Assembly (NCBI RefSeq): GCF_007655135.1
Contig: NC_045131.1
Coordinates: 7,130,001-7,194,000 of the forward strand
Direction: 5' to 3'
Length of the DNA stretch: 64,000 nucleotides
DNA from: Punica granatum
Taxonomy: Eukaryota > Streptophyta > Magnoliopsida > Myrtales > Lythraceae
In this document: positions 25,301-37,775 of the stretch, in pieces
How positions within the stretch are numbered: the stretch's first letter is position 1
Layout of the letters: each line of letters opens with the position of its first letter
Made by a program: the position numbers and the translations under genes
The notes under the pieces: generated by a model
Seen by the model: only the letters and a program-made list of their open reading frames with translations
The model's database searches: none
What the model was told of the DNA's origin: nothing

Positions 25301-26858
25301 ACAGAAAATGCCTGCTCTCAGAAGCATCTCTCAAACCAGGCTAATTGGTGAAAATATAGAATTACACACACCAATACTGTAATGTTGAAAGATCACAAAT
25401 GGAATAGCTCAATATATTTCAACATGCAGATGCTTCAGGTGCTGAAGTGTAGATTGACCCTCGACTTATCAAATCCTATGTAACAAAACATCTTGATAAC
25501 TATCTGCTTCTCACTATGAAGATGGGGAGACATGGCTGAGAGAAAACTCCAATTTATGCACTGAATCATCACTTTTCAACATCTTCTCCCTTGAATAAGA
25601 ATAATAAAAAATAAGTACTGTATGCAAAATACATTTCATACTTACAAGATCAATGGTCAGCGGATTGTTTAGATATTTCTTAGTTAGGCTTCTTATCCAG
25701 TTAGGCATCGTGGCGGAAAACATCATGCTCTGCCTACTCTTTGGCAGTCTTTGCAAGATAGTCTCCACATCTTCCTCAAAGCCCACCGCGAGCATCTGAT
25801 CAGCTTCATCAAGGACAACAAACTTAACTTCCTCCAGGTTCAAAGCACCTCTTTTCAGCAGATCAATTATACGGCCAGGTGTTCCAACAACCACATCAAC
25901 ACCATAGTTGAGCTGGTTCATTTGGCGGCTTATAGGGGTGCCTCCATACACACAGATGGTGTCTAGATTGCTAGCCGTCTCATAAAATTCCTTCTCAACT
26001 TGCCGTGCAAGTTCTCTTGTAGGAGCCAAAACCAATGCCAAAGGGTTCCTTCCACGTCTGTTTATTTGAACATCAAACAGTTGTTATTAAGTTCTTAATC
26101 ATAGATATTACAAGTTCCATAGACCATCATTACCCACCAATCAGAAAGCATGAATCAACTTTGAAGCAGCTGATAAACTACAAAACAAGGAATAGCAACG
26201 TAAACCAACCCATGCTTTGCGTTGAACTTTGTAATTTTATCCATGATAGGAATGCCAAAAGCAAGAGTTTTTCCGGTTCCCGTTTTTGCGCGACCAATCA
26301 TATCACGGCCTTGCATTGCTGGCTCAAGCACGGCTCTCTGCACAGAATCAAGGATAAAGAGACTTCATTTTCAGCCAAAAAGGGAATTAACTAGTAAACC
26401 CTATAACTGCGCGAGCCCAATCGATGATTAAGAAACGACAAGACTACCTGTATCGGGAAGAGCTTAGTGATACCCTTCTCTGCCAGAGCAGAAACGATCT
26501 CTGGAGCAATCCCGAGCTTAGCAATCTCGAGCCCCTCCTCACCACTATTCCCCCCTTTAGCAACCTTCTCTTCATCGTAGGAGGCATAATCGTCCACAGC
26601 GTACTCCGCCGAAGACGTCACTGACGCCCTGAAATTCAACGGACCCGACGCCGCCGCATGGAATCCCTTCACCGCACCCCACCCGGGGGCCACGTCCGGC
26701 CTCCCGAACACGGAGAAGCGGCTAATCTGGCCATTCATGAAGGAGCGAGGAAGCTCAGCTGACGGTGCGGCGGTCTCGAAGGAGGACAGCGAGGCGGCGA
26801 GGGTCCGCCTCAGAGCGGCAGAGGAGGAAGATGACTTCCTCAAGATTGCTCGCATCAT
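22364..26858 (-). CDS. PMH2: Mitochondrial DEAD-box ATP-dependent RNA helicase (PMH1/PMH2, RH9/RH53 type)
   Basis: An RNA helicase that in Arabidopsis promotes group II intron splicing in mitochondria. Seven exons, in gene order: 26448-26858, 26210-26337, 25646-26057, 24987-25085, 24579-24803, 23405-23566 and 22364-22891. They join in phase to 654 residues. The N-terminus ([20 protein letters not shown]) is basic and Ser/Ala-rich, like a mitochondrial presequence. Motifs in order: the Q motif (GITKLFPIQ), AKTGTGKT (Walker A), [55 protein letters not shown] and [10 protein letters not shown]. All catalytic motifs are intact. The last exon adds a tail of about 155 residues of Gly-Phe, Gly-Ser and Arg repeats. 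The assignment to PMH1/PMH2 rests on the N-terminal SGPLNFRAS block and the [17 protein letters not shown] segment; the paralogue (PMH1 or PMH2) is uncertain. Confidence 0.93.
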
Positions 26859-28023
26859 ACTGGAAGAGAGCTGGGGACTCAGACGGAGAGAAATGGAGAG
26901 GGAGTGTTGCAGGGTTTTGCCCTAGCGCAGTGGAGACGTAGGGTTTAAGGGCAGAAACGGAGGGTTTAAGGAAATGCAGGCGGAAGCTGGAGAGGAGGGT
27001 TTGCTCGAGGTTCGGATATTTACGAGAAAGGATTATGTGCGGTCGGACGTACCAGTTTTACTGTGGTAACCGGTGACGGCTTGACACGTCATTGCTTGTC
27101 TCTCACGGCGAATGTCGTCCGTCCGTGACCTTTCTTCCTTTTCCTTTCTGGCATTCGATTCCCACGGGGATGAAAACTTACCCCTTTTGGATAATTCGGT
27201 TTGGTCCTTGTAGTGTTTCTTGGTGCAATCAAATCTTGACGTAGGCCACATCCTTCGATCAATATCATCCTGCTAGTAACATGTCGGGTAAAGTCAATAC
27301 CGATGTGGTCCACATCCGCATCTATAGTGGTAAATGCACCATACGTTGCCACAATCTTTGTTTCGCATGTGGCTTTTTGCTAGGAAACGAAGAGCATTGT
27401 CTTCTAAGGCTTGAGTAGTTGTTTCTATTGAGAACGAACATTGTTATTCGTCCAATGTAAATAATTTCTCGGTGCAACTTTGGTGCACCTCTAGTACTCT
27501 CTTAAGTTATTAGGAAAAGAAGATCATCGAATGCATATGTGAAAAACAGCTATCAATCTCACGGCACTGATCCTGTTAGCTGCACGCCTGCACTTGATCT
27601 CCGATCATAGGAGAAGGTCGAACTTCTGATATAATTCTTATTGAGGCCATAGGGAAATCGAAGAATGCAAGAAATAGGACCGAGCCAAACTGCGATCTCA
27701 TCCTATAAAGTCCAGAGGAGGAAGAGGAGGCATCAAGAGTTGGTCTATTAAAGAATTCTGAACGTCTCAATTGACCGAATCAAATACATTTGGAGCCGAG
27801 AGCTAAATGAAACAGCACGCTCAAAGTCAAGGATGTACCGGTACTACTATTTCTATCTTCTACTACACAAATGACGAAAAACATAAACCTCAGCTAGCAC
27901 AAAGCAATGGGGGGCTGGGAAGCACCAAGATTCAAATGCAGGAGGCAGACAAATTGATGGCTTATCCAAAGGTTGAGATTCAAGAAATCGGGCATCATAC
28001 TTTTGACTTGCACGGGCAAGCCG
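26859..28023. other. Intergenic region between helicase start and F-box stop
   Basis: Both neighbouring genes are on the minus strand, so this stretch holds the helicase promoter and leader (near 26859-27060) and the F-box 3' UTR (near 27800-28023). No further gene is seen. Confidence 0.5.
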
Positions 28024-30279
28024 TCATCTTGCAGCTGCATGGGCCGAAGAGCCACTGCCCCTGGAGCTTGTCCTTCCGAACTTGGACTTCAGGAGGAGAG
28101 CACCTCTGCTGCTGCAAATCACATTGGTTGTGCTACTCCTCCGGATCCCGGTACTGGTGTCTACTGATGCAGGTGCAGCTGCCGTTCTTCTCCGGCCTGT
28201 GCCGCCTCCATCCTCTCCTCGAACTGCCCCATCCTCCTGATCAGCAGCCAACCCTTCACCTTCGACCACTGCCATAGACCCAGAATCCACTGAGATGACC
28301 AAACTGGTCCTCTGAGCCTCCAAGCGGGACACCCTCTCCAGACTGATCCCTCTGCACCTCTTTACCTTCAGTTTTATCAGATTGGGGCACCCTGCAACGA
28401 CTGCCTCAATGCCCTTCGCTGAGATGGGGCAGTTCTTGATGCAGAGCTTCTTCAGGGCCAAGAATTTTGTGGCAATGAATTCCATCTCCACATCTCCAAT
28501 TGAATCCGTGTTGCATAGGGCCATTCTCTCGAGGGAACTGCAGTTCGAGGCAAGCGCGTTGAGGGAGTTGACCTTCACTGGGATGCCCATTAGGACCAAT
28601 TCCTGTAGATTCAAGCACTTTGCACCCAGAACTGCAACCCCATCGTCCCCAATGCTTCGGGCCCCAAATCGAGTCCAGGCATCAACATGGAGCTTCCTAA
28701 GTTTCCTACAGGAGTTCGCAATTGAGGACAACCCATCATCTGTACAGTCCATTATCCGACTCAAGTATAGGATATCCAGACTGGGGCAGGAAGCGGATAT
28801 TGCAACGAGCCCCGGGTTGCCCATCTGAACATTTTCCATTTGGATCTCAGAGATTTTGGTGGGTCGAGGTTCAGACTGCAGGCTGTCTACTAGGACCCTG
28901 TCCCAGTTCCCGGAGCTCCGGCACACAATGAGGGCCTTGAGGGACTTGCAGGAACGAATAAGAGGGATGAAAATGCGGGCATTGTGGAGATCCTTAAGGC
29001 ATAGCCTCTCCAATTGCAAGTTCCCCGACCGCTTCTTCTCTGTAAGCTTCTCCTCTGCAGAAAGAAAAGTGATAAAAAAAGATGAGAGTCTGAACATCCG
29101 AATTTCGATGCTGAACTGAAATTCTACTTGAATAATAAACCACACGTTCATCTAACAAATTAATCTTCTGCATCATTATTCAAGCTTTTATATTTAATCA
29201 ACCATTAGTCCAACATATCTGACATTCCTAGTCAGATTGTTGGCCAAGCTTCCTAGAACACCCGAAGAGCTCAATAGACACTTTCGTCCAACACCAAACA
29301 GAAAACACAGATGGCTACGCAAGGCAACCCGGATCCGAGCGGGTCCCAATACATCCGACCAAAACCAAACCTTTGCTGGTCAAGTCCACTTGATTGCACA
29401 GCAAGAATCAAATAATACATTGCATCTGTTTGGTTACATAGGATCCTTAAAATTTTCAACTACTACTTGGCAACTGTGCTTTGGTTTGTGCCTTTTTCGT
29501 TCCGCAATCTCCTGCCATTAAAAGGAGAAAAGAATTTCTTGATATATGGAAAAAGAATCTGCAATTAACAATAAACAAAACCCAACAGTACAAAGTTAAA
29601 AACGCATTATGGAAAAAACTGTAACTTTGAAAGAGATTAGAACTTTACAGAAAATTAAAAAGAAAAGAATACCGTCGCAGTAGGCGTCCATGGAGAGAGG
29701 GGTGTTCTGGGCGTCGAGCTTGCGGAGGCGCTTGAGGGTGAGCTCGCGGAGGGAAGGGCAGTTGCAGAGGAGCGACATTACGCCTCTGCCCCCGAACCCG
29801 CACGACGTGAACGACACCTTGTGCAGCCGCGGCGGGCACAACAGGGAGAACGCGCTGAGCCCTTCGTCGGAGACGTCGACGCAGCCCTTCAGCTTCAGCT
29901 TCCTGAGGCAGCCGAGGCGGGCCGGGATGAGGCCGAGGGTGCGGTCGTCAATGCTGACGAGCTTCCGGGAGCACTTGAGGGAGAGGGCCGAGACCGAGCT
30001 GAACCGGCCGAGGAGCCCCGGGAGGGCGGCCGAGATCTCGGAGCGCGCCGCCAGTGAGAGCCGGTTCCTGGACCTGGCGTCCACGGACCTCCAGCGCCGG
30101 CAGACGAGGGAGCAGCTGTTCCGGTCGCTGGCGGGCAGGAATGCGAACACGGAGGCCAGGCATTCGTCGGGCAGGCACAGGGTCAGGTCCCGGCGGCAGG
30201 CGGACACTGCCCCGGCGGCGGGTGTGGGCTTAATTTCGCGGGGTGAGGAAGAGGAAGGGGAAGAAGGGACCTGACCCAT
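28024..30279 (-). CDS. F-box/LRR protein of the SKIP2/VFB type
   Basis: Substrate receptor of an SCF ubiquitin ligase. Two exons (29673-30279 and 28024-29054, intron of 618 bases) join in phase to 545 residues. The F-box is at about residues 33-80 (LPDECLASVFAFLPASDRNS, then CSLVCRRWRSVDARSRNRL). It is followed by Cys/Leu-rich repeats: LRKLKLKGCVDVSDEGLSAF, LHKVSFTSCGFGGRGV, LERLCLKDLHN, LDILYLSRIMDCTDDGLSSI, LRKLHVDAW, LQELVLMGIPV, LKKLCIKNCPISAKGIEAV and LIKLKVKRCRGI. The layout and the intron position match the VIER F-box/SKIP2 family, linked in Arabidopsis to auxin-related growth. A C-terminal tail of about 100 residues (Gly/Ala/Ser/Arg-rich) follows the last repeat. Exon 1 is GC-rich compared with its surroundings. 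The gene looks intact. Confidence 0.92.
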
Positions 30280-30729
30280 TGTTCGTCAAGCTCAAGGGAA
30301 GAGAGGAGGAGCTCATGGGGTCTCGTCAGAGTGAAATAGGCCTCGATTAAGGCAACAGGGAGAGGAAGATACAAGAGGAAGAGTGCGGAAGAAAAGTTGA
30401 AGAAGGCCGGACAGCCATTTTTAACGGTGTATGAGGACACAGAGCCAATCTTCGAAGCAGTTTTATATGAAAAGTGTTGCCTTTGTCGGAAGGAGAGGAA
30501 TATCAATAGAAGGAGAAAGCTTGCGTGTTTAGTCCCTTAACTTTATATATTTTCGATTCGGTCCCTGTAGTGTAAGGGACTGAAAGTTCTGCCCTCCGGC
30601 TCGGGAACTGGGTTTGCGCAAATGAACCATGCCCTTAGCGATGTAATCAAGCTCGATTTCAAGGAATAATTAAATTAAATTCATTTTTTAAAAAAAAATC
30701 TCGAGTTGTGTTGACAGCTAGTTTAGCCA

Positions 30730-31570
30730 AGCTTGAGTTCAAGAATTGATGTATGACATAATTTGACTTCACTTGATTAAATATATTTTTGGGTGAGATT
30801 CATCAATTTGCGGCGAGATCTCTCTAGCAAAGTTATAATTATTAATGCTCTCGGTCGTGGTTGAGTTTGTTGAATTTAAAAAGCTGATCTAATGAAACAA
30901 TCAAGAATTGACGTCTGATAGAATTTGACTTCATTGGATCATATATACTCTTAGGTGAGGTTCATCAATTTGCGGCGAGATCTGTCCAATAAAATTATGA
31001 TCATTAATGCTCCCGAACGTGATTATGTTTGTTGAATTCGAAAAAAAAAAAAGGATTCGATGAGACAATCAAGAATTGATGTTCGATAGAATTTGACTTT
31101 ACTTGATCATATATACTTTTAGGCGAGGTTCATCAACTTGCGGCGAGATCTCCCTGACAAAGTTGCGATCACTAATGCTCTTGATCATGGTTAAGTTTGT
31201 TGAATTTAGAAAATGAAATTAATGAGACAATCAAGAACTGATGTCTGATAGAATTTGATTTCACTTGATCATATATACCTTTAGGTGAGTTTCATCAGTT
31301 TGCGGCAAGATCTCTCTAACAAAATTATGATCACTAATGATCCCAATCGTGGTTAAGTTTTTTTGAATTTAGAAAATAGATCTAATGAGACAATCAAGAA
31401 GTTGTGACATACATAATTTGAATATATACTTTTAGGTGAGATTTATGAATTTACAGTAAGATCTCTCTTATAATTTTTATTTTTTGGCCGAGTACTCTTT
31501 TACAGAGTTATGATAATTAATGCTCCCGATGATCGGGGTTAAGTTTCTTGAATTTAGAAAATGGACCTAA
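30730..31570. repeat. Tandem array, about five copies, period about 163 bp
   Basis: The landmark CAATCAAGAATTGATGT (with variants) recurs near 30738, 30900, 31066, 31227 and 31393. Each is followed at the same spacing by GAATTTGACTTCACTTGATC, a TATATACTTTTAGGTGAG block, TTCATCAATTTGCGGCGAGA, a TCACTAATGCTC block and GTTAAGTTTGTTGAATTTAG. The last copy is partly degraded. There is no coding potential. The period is close to that of many plant satellites, but only five units are present. Confidence 0.85.
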
Positions 31571-34500
31571 GGAGACGATCCAACGTGAAGACCATGTTCT
31601 AGAGTTTAGTAAAGTTAGATGGCCAAATGTTGAAAGAAACAGAACTAGGGGGACCACAAAAGTGCCCAACATTAAAATGTTGGGAGCGGCAATGCACTGC
31701 TCTTGGTATTGTCAATTCTTGTTTTCTAACAGCCCCTTTTGTACTTTGTACAAATTTGTAGCAAAAATCCGTACACGTGTGGTCCAAACGCGTACGAGAA
31801 CATAAAATTTGTCCGATACACTGAATTCTGTTTTCCCCATTCTCTGTTGTTTCGAGTGCAACGGAAACAGCGCTGTTGTTTGGTTTAGCTCGTTACGAGG
31901 CGTATGAAAATACTAAGTACCATTGTAGCAAATAGCAATGGACGGTTGAGAGTCAAAATGAATCGGATAATAAATAATAATCATTGAATATACACGACAT
32001 TCATTTTACTACTTATTATTTTAAACTTTTGAATTGAAATGATCTCAAATCCACATAGATCCATCGAAAATTTAAAATGATATTGAGTTATGCATTTACT
32101 TGAGCTCATAGCACGTCATAGCCACCTTTAGGAGCATCCATGGTGTACCTTGTGTTAGTTCCTCATCACCCGAGCAAGTGATGGCAAGTGTAGAAGACTA
32201 TATTGTCACGTGAAGGTGAGGGCGCCTATTCTTTTCAAAATGAAAGAAATCTCACATAGGACAATAGTATAATATATATATCCCTCATAATATATGTGGT
32301 CTTTGTTCCATCATTCATCAACTCAACCATTTGAATTGAAAATTGACCCTAATACCATGGATGATGGCTTTTTAAAATGCAATAAATGAGCCATAAATTT
32401 ATATATAATGGTATAATTCTATTTTCGCAATTAATTGTAAGAAAAAATCATTTAAATTTGGATTAATTGCCTAAAAGACTTAGCATTGACTTTGTAGTCA
32501 GTTCCAAATCTATTCTAATATTTTAAATGTTATAAAAATAAGCTCATGGTTTGTAATTTTTGCTATTATGGAACTCTCTTGATATTCTGTCACTTTTATC
32601 ATTTCTCTTAACATTCTAATAACTTAGAATTGCATAAATCTAATGAAAATTCGAAAACTGTTGATATTTTTAAAATTTTGATAAAATAATTCATCATTAT
32701 ATTCAGTAAAGGGAGTTATCAAGTTAATGACCACCATATAACTGAATTTACGGTAAAATTTCTAAAGACTTTTGATATCTCCGGTGAATTCAAAAGAATC
32801 TGGTGCTACTAGTTGTGGACTATTGTAACATTTTAAAAACTTGAATGTAAAAGATATTTGATTAAGCAAAGCAAATACAGCAAAACTATTGCAAGTAATC
32901 CCGTTTTCGGAAAAAAATTTGAACTGATAGGTCTTTTTTTTTCCTTATTACAATTCAAACATTGAAATAGTTTTAAAAGAACGAGCAAAGATTACCCTTT
33001 TATATAATTAGCCCTTTATAATTTTATCAATACTAAGGTCTCCTAATTAAAACCTACCTCCTTCTCTCGAAAGCAAACCAAGTAGGTTATCCATATGCCT
33101 TGCGAAGTATTCATTTATTCTTTCCACGAATTGCAAGATATTCTCATTTATTGAGTGAATTTGTGCGTAAGTGTTGATTGTCATGACCACAAAATATGTT
33201 CAAATGCACTTTAAACCCTACACTGTAAATCAATTTTGCTCACAACTAATATCTCATATTCTAGAAATTCTGTATATTCCTCCCGAGAAGGGTCCCTTTT
33301 CACCTGGGTAAATAAATTTTTATCCCTCCCCGGCTTAGGTGCACGACTTGGGAACAAAATGGTCAGACGACCAGTCAGAGCATGGGGCCCACAACCAATG
33401 AGCAGGAGAGGAAAGTTGTACACGCAACGGGTATAACAGGTGACGGTGTCACAAGTAAATAAAATTTATTAATTTATCTTAATTTTAAAAATGTTATAAA
33501 AGAATTTAATGTCGATAAAAATAAATATTTTTATATGAATGGGACAGTGTTATTTAATATATCCGTTAACAACTATACATTCTTAAATGGGGAGTAGGTC
33601 TATTGATTCTGTCGGCTACTGAGAATGCGGCATGACATGAAGCCGTTTGAAATTTCATGGCGTCGCTTCCTTCCCTTTCACTTTTCCCTTGCCATGCCCG
33701 AAGAGAAAAGTGAAGATAATGCAAAAGGCAGAGGTCAAAAAAGGAAAAGTGCTAATTATAAAAAGAGCAAAGCTGGGCAGGTAGGGGTTGGGCCTCCCGA
33801 TGATCCTAATCAATTCCCCAATTTGGTCATATTTTTTTCTTTTCCCAATTACGATGGAAATTTGTGAATTTAATATAAAAAAATGAAAATTCAAATAAAG
33901 AAAGGCACGTGGTTTTGAGGATGAGAATGAAATCTAAAACCTCATGATATTTAAGTGAAGGTGTGTGTTATTACATAACACTTATTTTTTCAATTTAATC
34001 CAACTTAGTAATAAGGTAAATTAAAAATGGGTTTGCTCATTTTGTTGGGTAGGAGTTTATGATCTTGAGCCTAGAAAATGGACATTTTTCTCTCCTTTAT
34101 CTCTCTTCCTTCATACCACTAAAGCCATCCCTCATCTAACGACCGTCTCTCTAGAAGACCGTCTCTCTCAGTCGAAAACCATAAAGCCAGCTCCGCCGCC
34201 GGCGCGCCTCGCTCTGGCTGGGTGCGTCCGGCAGCATTCCCTTTCTCTTTTCCTCCCCTTTACTCTCCCTTGCCCTTGGACTGATGGAGGTTCGACCTCG
34301 TCATCCTCTGCCAGACCCACCCCGATTGTTATTGCTTGGGCGATTATTACCTTAATATGGAAATATTTTTGCTATCTATTTCAACAAGGAAGCGTAAAAT
34401 ATCATGAATATTCATTCAAGTAGTGAACTCACTATCTCCGTGGGAGTTATTGATTAAAGCTGTCTATGTCCATGGACAATACAACGTTCGTCAACAAATT

Positions 34501-36494
34501 CGTGTTTTAAGTTGAAATTAGGGCATTTTTACTCCAAAAAAGGGGAACAAGAGAGCGAGTCGAATAATAAGTTCCGATATTTACCCCAAAAAAAAAGTTT
34601 CAATGAGGAAAGAATGAATTTAAGGTCTTTTTTGTTATGTAAGTTTGTCTTTTCAGAGTGCACGATGAAATATTACTCATATTATCAATAGTCATCATAA
34701 TTTCTCGACGGATCGATAGTAATCAAGTGCAAAGTAATTTTCATGAGCCTCTCAAAATGAAAAATAAAACAGAAATAGAAAAGATGAACTAGTGTTCCAA
34801 ACAAATCGCTCCCCGAACTTTTCTCAAGTGCCCATCTATGCTAATGATTGTGTATGTTTCTACACAAATCATAATGCTTTTTTCTCTATTAATACCTTTC
34901 TTCCAAAATAAGGTTGTCAGTCTCAAGTGGATTATTGATAATTTCTTCTAAACATCGAGAAAAGTTTTTGCTACTTTTCCCAAGTGGGACACGAAGTGGA
35001 TTATCGAGGGGGTTAATTAAGGACGAAATTTTGAGACTATGCTTATGATTTTTTGTACTTTGAGCAGTGCTATTACTTTTTGGGAAGTTTCGTATGCTAT
35101 TAAATTATTAATATACTTTAGTGTATTTTCTCGTACACTCGGAGGAATGGAGTTTATTGCAATCGTATTCCAAATTGTCTCGAACAAATGAGATGATGAT
35201 CATTACTTTGTTCTCGATATAAGATTTTCTTATATGATTTTGTATCCTTATTGGGTTTTTACCCATTTGTGCATTGTTTAATTTCAGTTTGGCTTTGACC
35301 CTCTTATTCATCCAAAAAATATGCTCCGATATATAACATCATTTTTGGTATTTAGGCTGTCTTATCTTATTATCTTATTATTTTTGTTGAATTTGTTTGC
35401 AAATGAGATTATTATATATATTGTGCGCATTTAGGGGTAACAGACAACTTACTCTCTGGACATTAATTTTTCCATTTTCTTGTTGGGTTGTAAGCAAATT
35501 TCATTCAAACATAAGACTCGTAAGTTGTCTGATACCCTTTAATATAGACAGAGATAAATTAATTGTCCGATTTATCCACCAAGAAATTTTGTCATTTCCG
35601 AGCAAATGACGAAGAAAAACATGTCAAGAAACTTAATTATATTACTTAAATGTTCACAAATTAGAGAAGGGGTTATGGTACACGTTTTTGTCTAAAATCA
35701 AGAATATTTTGCTTTCAATCTGACCAGTAGAACTTGACCCTGTCCCTCAAATTCCTTTCTTCTCCATCCCTATACTAGAACTATACATCCTAGCGATAAA
35801 TTGCAAAGCCACATGCTGAGCCTCAAATCGAATGATTAACCAACCTACTGAGGGTGCCCCATGTCAGGACCATTGAGATATATAGCAAGCATACTTGCTA
35901 CATATAGGCTGATTGGACCTCGCTAAACCGATCATCTTACTCATATAATAAATTATGGACCGCTTCGTTTTATATAGGCAATGAAACTATTTGCACAATG
36001 TCTTTTTTGGTGCTTGTAAGAAATTCAAGGGGGGGGGGGGGGGGGGGGGGGGGGGGGAAGGGGGGAAATCAAGTGGCCTATCTTCGAAGAATAACATCTT
36101 TCTATCAGATTCAGATGTTCTGCACATCGTACAATGGTATATATATGTTTGTACTGTACATGGTCGATATTAATCTCTCGCTCGGGCGGAAAAGCCAAAA
36201 CCAAGCGGATAACTGAGAGGAAAATCAAACCCTAACTTGACTGTGTACTATTTCCTGGTATAAGTGTAATAAATGGCATTGTCACACCTAAGGAAGAGGA
36301 GGAAGAAGAAGAAGAGGCCAAAAGATCAGTAACTCCACAACTCGCAACCAACACTGACCTAGCCATCGTTTTTGGACCCATTCCCCTCATTGCTAACAAT
36401 AAATATAAATCCTCTTCGTGCCGGATAGTCTTCAAAGATGTATAGCTAGCCTTTTTTTTCGTGCACCGGTACACAAAGAAAGGGTAGAACAAGG
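31571..36494. other. Gene-poor AT-rich stretch
   Basis: I see no convincing gene. It includes a GC-rich island at about 34085-34330 without a sustained reading frame and the poly(G) tract at 36029. Short frames such as that at 33625-33867 have no recognisable domain. Confidence 0.5.
36029..36057. repeat. Poly(G) tract of 29 bases
   Basis: An uninterrupted run of 29 G, followed by AA and six more G. Its length may be unreliable in sequencing. Confidence 0.9.
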
Positions 36495-36933
36495 ATGAGG
36501 ACTGTGTTTCTAACGATATTGGTGGTCGTGGCTATCTCCGTGATCTGAGCCAAGCCTGGACAGTCCATCTCGTGTGAACAGGTGACCGAGTCCCTGAAGC
36601 CTTGCATGCCGTACCTGGTAAATGAAGGTGGAAATCCTAGCTCCGACTGCTGTAATGGAGTGAGGAAGCTCCAGTCGCTGACCCCGAGCACGGGTGAACG
36701 CCGGGCAGCCTGCCAGTGCATGAAGCAAGAGGCTGGCAAGGTCCATAACATCAAGCCCGGCTCGGCCAGTAACCTCCCGGGGAAGTGTGGCGTGCAGGTT
36801 CCTGTGCCCATCAGGGGCGATGTCGACTGTAATTCGTGAGTGTGCTCTTCCATATTTCGAATTGTTGGCAACTATATGTTGTTTTGATTATGGCTTTTTT
36901 CTTATATTTTCATTTGCTGACAGCGTCTACTGA
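36495..36933 (+). pseudogene. Type 1 non-specific lipid transfer protein gene with a stop in the signal peptide
   Basis: nsLTPs are small secreted proteins that bind lipids in a cavity held by four disulfides. Frame from ATG 36495: a signal peptide starting MRTVFLTILVVVAISVI, then an in-frame TGA (36546-36548, codon 18), then a perfect mature domain with eight Cys (C, C, CC, CQC, C, C) ending GDVDCNS. A TGG-to-TGA change would explain the stop. A typical LTP C-terminal intron is visible: donor GTGAGT at 36836 and acceptor CAG at 36921-36923, giving a last exon of Val-Tyr-stop and about 116 codons in total. An ATG at 36582 inside the mature domain would lose the signal peptide and the first Cys. 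The gene is thus probably a very young pseudogene or a sequence error; the rest is undamaged. Confidence 0.8.
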
Positions 36934-37775
36934 AACAAGAAGGTCGTGTGTACGTGCGGACCAGAGGAACAACTATAGCAGGAGATCGAGTATATGGTGG
37001 GGGCGCGGGGTCTCCTGTGATATATGTTGTTACTACAAACTTTAGGTCTAATACTACTAAAGATGGTTATGCGGTTCTCGTCGAGAGAGCCGACGGCCAC
37101 AATGTCAATATTACACTATATATATGTATCTGCTTTGTTCTAAATAAAATGACTTCGTAAAAAATTGTCTCTTGTTTCGAGAATCTCATGTTCTCCTATC
37201 CAAGGATATTCTAGCACAAAACTCCTCTTAATGGTCTGACCTGACTCAAACTGAATTAATTCTCATTGAACTTCCAAATATTAGGTACACACGAAAAAGA
37301 ATGTAAGAAAACTGGCATAGCATTGTTGAGTTGATTCCCGCCTCATAAGGTTTCGACATATATAGTTTTAGAAATTTGACATCATAGACTTTTTTGTCAC
37401 AATTGGGGATTTTGTTTTTTGAATAGTAGGTAGGACCAAAAATCGACTAAATTGGATGATATGATAGATTTAATACAAAATTGAACGTCGATGCTTTTAC
37501 GATTAAAAAATTCATGTTTATGACAAATTTGACAAAAAAATTAGTAGTCGTAATGATATATGTAATTTACGCCTTTAAAAATATATGCAAAATATCATAA
37601 TAAATTACACTATTTTCACTTGTAACATAATTGCGATTATTTTACTAGCAACGATATAAATGTATATACACAATCGATACAGGAATAGGAAAGTGAACAT
37701 CAGCATCGTTCATCGACATGGAAAATTTAGCGGCAGAACTAAATGCAATGGCAGTATAAAAGGTACGGTCCGATG

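Noticed and set aside
28382..28828. Plus-strand open frame inside the F-box gene
   Set aside because: It lies antisense to the LRR exon and shows no domain; the minus-strand frame matches the SKIP2/VFB family.
29690..30274. Plus-strand frame of nearly 200 residues opposite F-box exon 1
   Set aside because: The exon is GC-rich, which leaves antisense frames open; the sequence is low-complexity and has no recognisable domain.
36582..36839. Shorter nsLTP start at an internal ATG
   Set aside because: It would drop the signal peptide and the first Cys of the eight-Cys fold, so it cannot give a normal nsLTP.
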